A stretch of 64,000 nucleotides of DNA from Phyto melanocephala. Its lineage: Eukaryota; Arthropoda; Insecta; Diptera; Rhinophoridae. Positions 47,632-58,544 of this stretch are shown here, piece after piece. Within the stretch, counting starts at the first letter, position 1. Each line of letters opens with the position of its first letter. The notes under the pieces are model-generated. The model did not search any database. It was given only the letters and a program-made list of their open reading frames with translations, and was not told the origin of the DNA. The DNA lies in contig OW799237.1 of assembly GCA_941918925.1 (NCBI GenBank), positions 107,974,515 through 108,038,514 of the forward strand, given 5' to 3'. Both the position numbers and the translations under genes were made by a program.

Positions 47632-48373
47632 TATACCCTTCACCTGTGGTGCACAAGGGTATATATAGCTTTGTCATTCCGTTTGTAATTTCTACAATTT
47701 TCATTTCCGACCCCATAAAGTATATATTTTCTGAAAGCTTATGAATAGAGGAGTCGATTAAGCCCTGACCGTCTGTCCGTCTATCCGTCTGCCCGTCTGT
47801 CCATTTGTTGGTTGAAATCAACTTTTAGAAGCAACTATATGTTCCTCAGATCTGTATATGGTATCAATCTCTTGGAAATATCCAGGAATGAATCGCTATT
47901 GAAATTCAGCACAATCGCCCCATAACTTTCTGAGATATGAGCAAAAAACCACGACCACTTCGTTTTTTTTCACAATTACAACAACAACATACATACATAC
48001 ATACATGTAAAAAACATACCAAACAAAAAAAATTACAAAAAAAAAAAATATTAAAAATAAGAAAAAAATAATAAAAAAAACTAAAAAAAAAAATTTTTTA
48101 AAAAATTTAAAAAAAAAATTTAAAAATTTTTCTAAAAAAATTTTTTAAAAAAATTTAAAAAAAATAATAAAATATAAATAATATATTAAATAAAATAAAA
48201 TAAAATTTTTTTGGCTCAGCTGGGATTCGATGCCACATTTATTCTAACGTGTACGTATGCACGTATTTTATATGGGATGAATGGTGATACAAACAATTAT
48301 TATTGCATGACTACACGTTGTGAAGGGTATATAAGATTCGGCACGGCCGAATATAGCACTGTTACTTGTTTTT
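47632..48373 (-). mobile_element. DINE-like element, minus orientation
   Basis: Reading the minus strand it starts AACAAGTAACAGTGCTATAT with the hairpin TTCGGCCGTGCCGAA (48330-48373). It passes an AT-rich block (48010-48205) and the TTTATGGGGTCGGAAATG block (about 47700), and ends GGTGAAGGGTATAA at 47632. The tRNA-like word GGCTCAGCTGGGATTCGA at 48212 is inverted relative to its position in the 10961 array. Confidence 0.7.
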
Positions 48374-48657
48374 TTATAAAACGGTTTTGTGGCTCTCCTG
48401 AAAAATTTGATTTTGAGACATACGTGGTTGCCCATGAAAACCACAGAGTTATCTGTAAAGACTATTATGTAGTTTTGCCTGAATTTTCGAAATGAAATTG
48501 TTCATTGATATTGTTTCGCTTATATATTTTATTGCACTTTTATCGTTCATTTTATTGCCAAAAAAAATTCTTGAAATTTACACTATAAAAGCTCAGAGCA
48601 AATTTTTTGATTTTCAACACAATAGATTGTCCTTTTACGGTATGAATTGAACTTAGG

Positions 48658-48784
48658 CCCATACCTAAACAAGAGCGTTGAGCGTCAAGCGTTGCAATTT
48701 TGCATGTATTTTGTTATTGTAATAAAAACAAAACACATGTAAAACTCCAACGCTTGACGCTCAACGCTCTTGTTTAGGTATGGG
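48658..48784. mobile_element. 127 bp MITE with perfect 37 bp inverted repeats
   Basis: CCCATACCTAAACAAGAGCG opens the left arm (48658-48694), and the right arm (48748-48784) is its exact reverse complement for 37 bp. A diverged relative lies near 14312. Confidence 0.8.
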
Positions 48785-49231
48785 GGTTACGCAGCACTTT
48801 ATTTATTTCAAATATTGTTATAAACTTTGTTTTTTAATTCGATATCAGTGTTGCCATAAGATGATAGAGAAAATGTGCAAAACCTCGGAAAAAAAGTGCT
48901 GAAATGTTCTAACAGTTCAAAAAGAAAAGTGCTAAAATTTTGCAATATTTGTGTATATATTTTGTTCAATTAAATTCAATTTTATTAATATTATATTTAC
49001 ACAAAAGAAGTGTCAACAATTACTCAAATGTGGTAAGAAGGTTAACAAGTTCAATCATATAATTTTCTTCACATACCAATTATTTTTGGTATTTTTCAGA
49101 TGAACTAATTTTAATCAAAACATCGTCCGATATATTTATGTGATTTAGTTTTACGCTTTCCCTTATACGTATAACAGAACATAAAAGTTGTGTGTTCATT
49201 TTTGTTCCAAGTTTGCTTTTTATTAAGCCTA

Positions 49232-49850
49232 CTAGAAAATCCCGGCGCGCGTTGCTACGCCCCTTAATGAATAAAAATACATTCTAAATTTTAATTGAAT
49301 ATCAAGTGCAAAAAGCTAAAAATGATAACTTATTTCTTGTGGTCGTGGCACTGCCCACTTTTCTAATCACGAAATTGTATAATCATGAGAGCTCAATATG
49401 TGTGTGCAAAGTTTCAGAAGTATCGGTGAAGTTTAAGTAGCTGAAAATTATAACTTTTTTATGGGCGTGGCCCTGCCCACTTTTCTAATCACGAAATTGT
49501 ATAATCATGAGACCTCAATATGTGTGAGAAAAGTTTTTGAAAAATCAGTGAAGTGTAAGTAGCTGAAAATGATAACTTTTTTATGGGCGTGGCACTGCCC
49601 ACTTTTCTAATCACAAAATTATAAAGTCATGACAGCTCATTATGTGTGCAAGGTTTCAGAAAAATCGGTCAAGTGCAAGTAGCTAAAAATGATAACTAAT
49701 TTTTTATGGGCGTGGCCCGCCCACTTTTTTCCACCCATAAACACTCCCTGGAATGTGTACAACAACTTGCCAAAGTTTGAGTCCGATCGGTTTTACAGTT
49801 TCGGAGTCTATAGCTAACACACAGACAGAGTTTCACTTTATATATATATA
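49232..49850 (-). mobile_element. Helitron with four-unit minisatellite
   Basis: Read on the minus strand it ends GGGGCGTAGCAACGCGCGCC, GGGATTTTCTAG before a T. It carries four roughly 120 bp units, each with GGGCGTGGC(A/C)CTGCCCAC (near 49341, 49463, 49584, 49708), and has the TAGCTATAGACTCCGAAAC block near its 5' end. Confidence 0.75.
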
Positions 49851-50829
49851 CTAGCCAAACCCGGCGCGCGTTGCTACGCCCCTTAATGAATCAAAATGCA
49901 TTCTTAATTTTAATTGAATATCAAGTAAAAAAACCTAAAAATTATAATTTTTTAATGGGCGTGGCCCTGCCCACTTTTCTAATCACGAAATTGTAAAGTC
50001 AATATGTGTGCAAAGTTTCAGAAAAATCGGTCCAGTGCAAGTACTTCAAAATGATACCTTTTTTTATAGGCGTGGCACTGTCCACTTTTCTAATCACGAA
50101 ATTGTAAAGTCATGACAGCTCAGTATGTGTGCAAAGTTTCAGAAAAATCGGTCCAGTGCAAGTACCTCAAAATTATAACTTTTTTTTATGGGCGTGGCCC
50201 TGCCCACTTTTCTAATCACGAAATCATAAGGTAATGACAGCTCAATATGTGTGCAAAGTTTCAGAAAAATCGGTCTAGTGCAAGTACCTCAAAATGATAC
50301 CTTTTTTTAATGGGCGTGGCACTGCCCACTTTTCTAATAACGAAAGTGTAAAGTCATGACAACTCAGTATGTCTGCAAACTTTTAGAAAATTCGGTCCAG
50401 TGCAAGTAGCTAAAACTGATAACTAATTTTTAATGGGCGTGGCCCCGCCCACTTTTTTAATCACGAAATTATAAAGTCATGACAGCTTAATATGTGTGCA
50501 AAGTTTCAGAAAAATCGGTCCAGTGCAAGTACCTCAATATTAAAACTTTTTTAGGGGCGTGGCCCCGCCCACTTTCTTATAACGAAATTATTTAGTCATG
50601 ACAGCTCGATATGTGTGCAAAGTTTCAGAAAAATCCGTCAAGTGCAAGGAGCTAAAACTGATAACTAATTTTTATGGGCGTGGCCCTGCCCACTTTTTTC
50701 CACCAATAAACACTCCCTGGTATGTGTCCAACAACTTGCCAAAGTTTGAGTCCGATCGGTTTTACAGTTTCGGAGTCTATAGCTAACACACACACACACA
50801 CACACAGAGATTCACTTTTATATATATAG
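49851..50829 (-). mobile_element. Helitron with seven-unit minisatellite
   Basis: It directly abuts the previous copy head to tail. The 3' end on the minus strand is GGGCGTAGCAACGCGCGCC, GGGTTTGGCTAG before a T; the 5' end is TCTATATATATAAAAGTG after an A. Seven units of 111-122 bp have cores near 49957, 50068, 50189, 50311, 50434, 50554 and 50675. A short CA microsatellite sits in the 5' region. Confidence 0.78.
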
Positions 50830-52890
50830 ATAGAGTAAACTAAATAAACGCTCCACTTCAGCGTTTGAAAATGGTAAAACCAAAAGAGACAGCACAAAAT
50901 CCGATAATTCCTTAAAAAAATTTTCATTAATTAAATTTCTTAATTGGTTTACTTGAATCCAGAACACCGTAGTATTCATATGGGTATGCCAGATTTGTTT
51001 AGTTATATAGCTCCACTGATTTTGGATTTTTTCCATTTTAGTTATACTAAAATTCATATCATATTCATACTAGTAATAGATGCTTTAATTTGTTTAAGGG
51101 TATTATCTATTGAAAATGTTGAAATTTTTTTTAATATCAAAATATTTTTGAGAAACCGATATTTTAGTTAATTTACAACCGATTTCAAAAAATGTAAACA
51201 TATTTTTCTGATTGTGTCTTCTTCTTCAGAAGATATTATATATTTTTCGTTATTCCTTTTTAAATAACGTTTCGAATTCATATTCTAAATATGGATTTTT
51301 ATCAAATATTCTTCAAATATTTCTTCCTCATCTCTCAAAATTATGTCCATCAGCTTTTCCTTTATATAAATATATTTTACCAGCTATAACATTTACAAGA
51401 AAAAAAATATCATCTAAAACTTACATATAAAAAATAATTGATTGTATTTAAATTTTATATGAAAAAAGTGCAAAAAATTATTATTAAAAATGCTAAACGA
51501 GCACTTAGCACTTTTTTTTGAACATCTTATGTGCTAACTTAAGAAAAAAATCCTAAATCTAGCATAAAAAGTGCTAAAATGGCAAGCCTATTCGATATGC
51601 ATACACTTAACACACTCGGTAGTATTGCTGCTGTTCCAGCCTCTCTCGTTCAACTATTTATATATATTAGTGCTGCCATAATGGTTACGATCTGCAATAT
51701 TCTGTAAACTTCTATAACAATAATACTAGTAAATTCAACAACCGAAAATACAATAAATACATGAGTCACTTTGCTTTGACAGAAAAAGTTTAACCCTTAT
51801 TAACACTATTGATTCTTGTTTGTGATAAAGAGCGTAATGCTGATTATCACTATGTACATGGAAAAATAAATGTGTAGAAAATTTTGTAAATACACAAATA
51901 TGACAAATACATAACAAAAAATGTTATGAGTAGCGATATCAAAAAAAAAAAAAAAAAAAAAAAAAACAATGTGTTTAATATACTTAGGGCTGAGGCAAAT
52001 AAACTCTTCCTACCTCATCCGTTGGCGTTTTGAAATGACTAACGTAAACTTGACGACAGAAAAGGTTGACGCAATAAATACTTTGTAAGAGGATATTAAA
52101 TCAACCAAATTAAAGTAAAAAGCCAGCTGATATCTGTCAAACTTCTCAACGTACATTAAAAGTTACCTCTTCTTCTACTTTGCATTGACGATGACGTACC
52201 GAATGGGATCAAGTTTATAAGAAAACCTGAAATTCAACTCAGCTGTCAATTTTAAACTTCGACGAATGACGTATGGCGGAAACTGTGCCTTGGCCTTTAC
52301 ATATATTTTTATTAGCATAAACATATATTTTTGTTTCTCTTTTTAAATATTAAAACAAATTTGTAAAATTTATATATTTCATTGCCTAATAAAACATGGG
52401 CATGAAGTAATAAAAACCACAGTAGGAGTTAACACTAATTATAATTAAACTTAAAGTAAATTAATTAATTAATGAACAAATAAAAAAAAACCGTAGTTAC
52501 AAATAAATTTAGCAACTTTTGCTAAAACTAGGTAATTAATTAGTTATATTATACTTTAATTAGCAAATTATTATAGAATATATATGTATGTATGTACACT
52601 GTACATACCTAGTTAATTAAAACCTAAAATTTAATAAATTAACCATATCTTAAATTAATTGCAAAAATGTGTATATAACGCTTAAGCTAAATAACAATTA
52701 AGCAAACTTGTAGTAACATTATTTATATTTTATTAAATAAAACATTCATGCATATGTACATACCTATAAAAAGTAAAAAAAAAAATACAATATGAATTTC
52801 TGTAAATTCAAGTACTGGTTTTATTTTCTTTGCAATTTAGTGTCTTATGCCATGTTTGTATGTTAATATGAAGCACTAGGTTCGCTCTCT

Positions 52891-53001
52891 GGGGGGTTAC
52901 TCCGTAATGCGATTTGAAACAAAAAATTGTCGAATTTATGTGCTTAATACATTGTAATTTGAAATTGTCTTCTTTCAAATCGAATTATGGCGTAACCCTC
53001 C
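52891..53001. mobile_element. Short MITE
   Basis: GGGGGGTTACTCCGTAATGC, then GATTTGAAA, faces TTTCAAATCGAATTATGGCG, then TAACCCT: about 28 bp imperfect inverted repeats within 111 bp. Confidence 0.65.
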
Positions 53002-53340
53002 TGAATCACAAATTCGAACCTTGGTATTCATTCAATTGTTTTTGTTTCATTTCTTCTGCACTTAAAATTTTTTTCACTCTTTCCTTTTTTTATTTTTATT
53101 TAAATATATACATATAAACTTAAATATGTACTTTTTATTTGTTAAAAGCTTTTATTTATATTTTTGCACACAATAATTTTATGTTTTTTCTTTGTTTTTA
53201 TTTACAACTAGTTCAGATAAACTACCGATACTTTGTTATTACAATTGGAGATGATAGTAAATTTTTGGCGGTTCGCAGTAAGAATCAGATTGAACCAAGA
53301 TGATTCGCTCTCAAAATTTTGTATGGCGCAACATGTTGGT

Positions 53341-54703
53341 CAGCGTTGTCAACTTGGTGATTTTAGCACTGCTTTTAGTGCTTATTGAATTTTTGGTGCT
53401 TTTATTTTTAAAATTTCAAATTAATTTTTTAAATTGAAAACCTTTTTCGTATCTTAAATTACCCATACGTATCTTGTATCTTAACAAAACTAAAAAATAT
53501 TTACTCATTGTATAAGTTGAAAATCCTTTCAACTTATTATATTAAGGGCCATTATTACAACTTGCCATTAGTTAAAGGTAGAATTTTTGTGCCCGATAAC
53601 TAGCTTTTTTTATTGTTATAATTATTAATAAGGATAATATTTAATGGAGAAAAATATTATAAATTAAGGCTTTATAATACAAATCCATTTATCGGTATTA
53701 TAAAAATTATTAGGATTGATAGTGTACAATATATTTTTTATTTGATTGGGTTGTTTACTTTACATTATTAATTGTATATTAAATTCTATACTCGTTTCAT
53801 GATGTTTTGTATGGTTTATGAGACATAAAGCACCTACTGTTTATAAAATTACATTCTTACGAAAATAAATGTTGTAAGTAAAGTTTCTAGTTAATCACAC
53901 CTATTGAATATTAAAAAAAATAAATATGTATTAAGATGCATTAAAAAGGTGAAAAATTAAAAAAATAAATTGTTATGCAAAACACTTTTCATGGTTAATA
54001 TTTACATTAATATGTAGCAATTTTCATATTTTAGCATCATAATTTATAATTCAAAGGGTATTTTAGCCAGATAATATAAAGAACAGAATATCTTTGGTAT
54101 ATCATGTCGATTATAGATAGCAATATAATAACTTCAGTTTTGTTGCCAGCTGTAGAATAATTTATTCCACAGGGCGATTGGCGTCTAAAAGTTGTCAATT
54201 TTATTGTAAAAAAGTGATTATATGGGCTGTAAAGTTAAATTTGTACAGTGTGGAAAAATTTATTTTTTTTAAATAAAATTATTTTAAAATGTATCTGCTC
54301 CGTATGCTTCTGATAGAAGTGATGGGAACGTATTATATTTTTATATTAAATTTAATAATATATCGTCTAAATTTCTTGATCTTTTTTATTTAATAATATT
54401 TGATTTTTATTAAAGCTTTTTATTAAAAATTGTTTATTAAAGACCAGCATTTCGCTACCAAACAATGGGTAGCTATCAAACAATGGAAGCGAAATATTGG
54501 TCATTAATAAACAATTTTTTATAAAAAAAAAAATAAAAAAGTGATCTCAAGCTTTAATAAAAATCAAATATAATAAATTTAATAATTTTTTTTTAATTAA
54601 CAGAATCAAAAGTAAACAATTTTAAACTCAGAGATTACATTTAAAAATTTCGCCTTTTTTAGGGGTTTATGTGCTTTTTGAAATTTTAAAGTTGACAACT
54701 CTG
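53341..54703. mobile_element. Non-autonomous hAT element with exact 8 bp target duplication
   Basis: ATGTTGGT flanks both sides (53333-53340, 54704-54711). The ends CAGCGTTGTCAACTT and AAGTTGACAACTCTG are 15 bp inverted repeats with one mismatch. No transposase frame is seen. The interior holds a large imperfect hairpin at 54345-54600 whose best arms (54417-54456 and about 54486-54525) pair over roughly 40 bp. Confidence 0.82.
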
Positions 54704-55441
54704 ATGTTGGTTCAAACATGAGTCGGGCGCGAATCTTGAATGAAAGACCAAACCTAGAATTTTCAGTCCGCGTTAACATAGTATTATGCATTAGGAATCG
54801 CAAAATTGTGATTTGACATTATGTTAGGAACAAATACACAGGGTGAGTCAAAAGTCAATATGTGTTTAAAAATTTAATAACATTTTTTGTTTTTATATTT
54901 TTTTTTTAATTTTTTTTTTCAGATTATATGAAAAACACCTGGAAAATAAATAACGCAAGAGATTCACAGCTGAAAAATAATTTTTAGAACTGTTTGGACT
55001 GTAGATTTTGCGCGCTTAACATATTAAGCAATTGCGTTCAAAAAATGTACAGCTTTTCTTAAATGTATTATTACAAACAAATATCTTGCGATTTGCTATC
55101 CACCTTCGACAAAAATATTTGATATTTTAACAATGGCAATAAACTTCTCAAACTAAAATACAAATTTGACGTGGGCCAGAACAATGCAAAAATTCGTTTG
55201 TAAAATAAAAAAAAATGTTTCTGTGTTGCCACATGTGTTTAAAGATATGCAAATAAAAAGCGCTTAGTTATTTGGATATTTTGTGGTTCGTTTAAAGGCA
55301 GGTTCATTTTAAATGAAAAGATAACTTCGATTAGAAATGTAAAGTTTATTAAAAATATTTTTAATAATGGTACGTGCTATTATCTGTAAGTATTTACGAA
55401 AGGTTTCTATAAAATAACTAGATACTGTACATGTTCTTTAT

Positions 55442-56877
55442 TTAGTCGGTAGTAGTTTTATTTTGATAGTGTAAACCATATCTGTTGTCGAGATTTAAAA
55501 GCATATATGGACCCATTACGCTAATAAAGGTTAAAACACGATTTATACTTTTAGGGGTTGCTGCCAAAATCTCTGAAGTGCGGCATGGGTGTAAGCAAAT
55601 AAATGGTCGAAAATATATAGGATGATCCATTTGTGTTAGTATGTTTAGCATATCCTCACGAGTATATTTTGTCTCTTGGTTGTACTGAAATAAAGACCAA
55701 ACTTTTTCCAGGTTCATTGGTTTGCCATCTGAAAAATGTTAAGACAGTTAATTTCTTATTTGAATATTTAATTTTCAAGGATTTAGTGGTCTCGTAAAAG
55801 ATAATCACACAGTGGGAACAATTATTAATTTAACAATAGAAAATAATAAATAACATTAAAATAATGCAAGAAAATTGGTTGCCACAAAAGTAAGTCGGTA
55901 AGAAGAATGCAGTTTGAGAAAAATATAAAGAGCTAATAAAATTTTTAAAAATTGACTTTTGGCCCTATATTCCTTTATACATATATACGTTGATTTAAGT
56001 TTAACACAAATTAATTGAATTGATTAATTTAATCAGTAGTAAAGATTTGTTTAAGTATTCACAATAGCATTCATACTGATTAAAGAAGTCTAACTTAAAG
56101 ATTTTACAGATCATTTTGTTGTTTTTCCTATTGAATTTGGATATTTATTATTTTTTAATAGACTTTTTTTAACCCAAAAAATAAAATTAATTTTATTTAA
56201 GATTCGCATCCACATACAATAATATACATACATATGTCCCATATCTTTGCTTGATGTTACTCCATATATTTATTATTAAGACTAATAGTTTACAAAATAT
56301 GATCTTTGTTCTGCTAAATTAATTTTTTTCCCACTATGCAATAACTTGAAAATATTTTATTCTTACCGTTTGAATACGCTTGTAAATATAGCATGGGTAC
56401 CTGGTAGGATATCGAATACACAATATGATACTCAATTTGTATTAATTCTTGACTAATGGGATCAGTAAGTTTTTTAGTATAGTTTAAAAATGATTGGCCC
56501 TCAAGTTCAGCATTCTAAATTGAGATGTTTAAAGCAAATAAACATTAACTCAAATATGTCGTCTAATTTGTTCGATCTTTATATTAATATTTGTTCTTAT
56601 CGTTGAGCTTGACATCAATTTTGTTTTTTATAAAAGGTATTCTTATTTTTTATTTTTTTAGAAATAAAAATATATTAAAAAAAAGATATTGAGCTCAAAC
56701 ATAAGAACAAAATATTAAAACAAATATATTATAAAAATATTAACATAAATTTTTTGTCTTTTATTCACTGACCTTTACTTCCCAAGTCCAATTATCATCC
56801 AGTTGTTTTGAAATATCCAAAAGCTCCAAGCACTCTTGGCAAAATTGTGCCCATGTTAGTGTGTCATTTGATAACAT
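55442..56877 (-). CDS. Atg10: ATG10-type autophagy E2-like conjugating enzyme
   Basis: ATG10 is the E2-like enzyme that transfers ATG12 to ATG5 during autophagosome formation in the cytosol. Three exons on the minus strand, 56877-56773, 56514-56367 and 55728-55442 (TAA), join in frame to 179 residues with GT-AG introns of 258 and 638 bp. The start ATG at 56877 is the first in frame after a stop. Residues about 63-85 read IEYHIVYSISYQVPMLYLQA; the catalytic motif LHPCRT places the active Cys at 133; ISVMGPYMLLNL is the typical C-terminal block. The length matches short insect ATG10 proteins; the human protein is longer at its N terminus. A palindromic repeat sits in intron 1 and a transposon lies about 96 bp upstream of the start. 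Confidence 0.9.
56583..56721. repeat. Palindromic repeat in Atg10 intron 1
   Basis: TTAATATTTGTTCTTATCGT near 56584 faces ATAAGAACAAAATATTAAAA near 56701. The arms of about 35 bp have several mismatches, consistent with an old MITE. Confidence 0.5.
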
Positions 56878-56972
56878 TTTAAATTTATTAATATGAAAAA
56901 CAGACTTTTAAATTTGTTTTTACTAAATGACCTAAAAATATAAAGCGTTATAATTTCTATGCAAATACATAT

Positions 56973-57789
56973 GGGCATTTCCATGAATATATCAGCCACA
57001 ACTGTAAAAATAAAAACTCTTGAAAGTTTTTCAATATAAGTTTATTGATAAAACAAAACACTCAAATGTTACTATGCGCAGGTATTAAGAGCTTATTTAA
57101 TTATTTTAAGAGCAATAATTAGAGTTTAATCTGATTATCTCTTTGACTTATTTTAAAGAATTGCAATCAACTATTTTTTTTAGCGACTAAATTGTAAAAA
57201 TAAATTTGTTATTGTAAATATTCCTTAAAAATTAGGTAACAACAATTAACAAGATCCATAAGAAAAAAGAAAATATAGAGTCCAATTAACGTTTTTTTTA
57301 TTACCTTTGGATGTTGTTTTAATCTCACAAACGTAGTGCAAAAACATTATTTGTCTCCGTCATTCGTATTTGAACAGTTGCAAGATCACCTAATTTAGAA
57401 ATTAACTTTTTTCTTAACATAATATAAATTTTATTACCTAAAAAGACTATTAGACAAAAATCTGTCACGTACGATATTAAATTGAATTTATTATAAAATC
57501 ATTTAAAGATTTTTTTCAATTAAGTATGATGGATTTTAAATGAAAAATATTTGTTTTAGTGTAAGAAATTAAAAAAAGAAAATCACTTCTGTTTTATGTC
57601 ACGTACGATATATTCTTATTTTTTTTTTGATATTTTAGACAACAATGATTCGAATATATATTTTTCTTAAATAACGCACCCTTTGAATGGAACATAACGA
57701 TCTAATTTTGTTTCAGTTACTCTTACTTTTGCAAAAATACTCCACTTTATAGGAGTAAAAATGTCACGTACGATGACATGAAAATGCCC
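56973..57789. mobile_element. Transposon with GGGCATTT ends in the Atg10 5' flank
   Basis: GGGCATTTCCATGA at 56973 is mirrored by CATGAAAATGCCC ending at 57789, and ATAT lies on both outer sides. The right half repeats the exact 13-mer TGTCACGTACGAT at 57463, 57597 and 57762. No coding capacity. It lies between Atg10 and the TRMO gene, close to the Atg10 start. Confidence 0.55.
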
Positions 57790-57870
57790 ATATGTATGTA
57801 TGTATGTGTGTATGCTAATTCCCTTTCAACAAAATTTATAAAAGATAAAAAAATAAAACAATTTAATCAG

Positions 57871-57985
57871 CCTTATTGTAAGTGGCGTTGTCGTATTTTT
57901 TAGTGCCGTGTAATATTTACGACAATGTAAAATGATCTGTCGTTTTCGACACAAAAACGACACGACAACGCCACTGACAATGAGG
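57871..57985. mobile_element. Short MITE
   Basis: CCTTATTGTAAGTGGCGTTG, then TCGT, faces ACGACAACGCCACTGACAAT, then GAGG: 24 bp inverted repeats with two mismatches, 115 bp in all. Confidence 0.7.
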
Positions 57986-58544
57986 TGGAATATTCCATTT
58001 CGATCCTTGTTTTCTTAGATTTTTAAGTAACAAGAACATAAGAAACGATAAAAAGTAAGTTGTATCTGTTCGAAAGATCTTTTAGCCGCCTTTTACGACA
58101 AGCAGATCGTACTGTGAGCATATTCTTATTTTTCTAATCCCTGCTCACAGGGACTTAATGTTTCGACAATATAGAGTACTAAAACTGTAATAGCGTTGTT
58201 AAACCAAAGCTGCTGCTAGCAAAGATACTGAATTTCGATGGTCATCAATAATCGGACTAAAAAAACAAAAATATTTAATTATTGATTTATTTATAATTAT
58301 TTTATTTAAGCGTTTTTATTTAAAATAGAAATATATGTATATAGCTTGAATTTCAACAAAATTGGATCTATAAAGAATGTTTGATACATAATAAATGCAA
58401 ATAAATACATTGAATAAACTAATTGCAAAAGGTTCTATCTTTTATATTTTAAGCTTATCTGATATTGTTATTTTAAGAAAACTGTATGTATAACATATAT
58501 CACATTCCACGATTGTGATTATAATTTTCAATCGCTATTTAATA

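Larger units (their letters stand above)
48846..51590 (-). mobile_element. hAT transposon relic with 8 bp target duplication, interrupted by two Helitrons
   Basis: TTCGATAT flanks the element exactly on both sides (48838-48845, 51591-51598). The ends CAGTGTTGCCAT and TAGGCTTGCCAT (the second read on the minus strand) are imperfect inverted repeats. Subterminal AAAGTGCTAAAAT-like words repeat at both ends. On the minus strand near 50850-51000 a frame reads FFKELSDFVLSLLVLPF then SNAEVERLFS, the hAT C-terminal dimerisation motif. The reading is cut at 50830, where a Helitron begins. Other transposase parts are full of stops. Confidence 0.8.
45340..55441. other. Dgk 3' UTR and intergenic region
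   Basis: No further host gene was recognised in 10 kb. The first kilobase is the probable Dgk 3' UTR, with several AATAAA words from about 45510 and a hairpin at 45815-45982. The rest holds a DINE-like copy, MITEs, two hAT elements and a Helitron pair. A 26-base A run lies at 51941-51966. The stretches 46000-47600, 51600-52880 and 54710-55440 show nothing identifiable. Confidence 0.6.

Noticed and set aside
47800..48400. CRISPR-like repeats
   Set aside because: Repeats here are dispersed eukaryotic elements and simple sequence. No regular repeat-spacer arrangement exists in the window.
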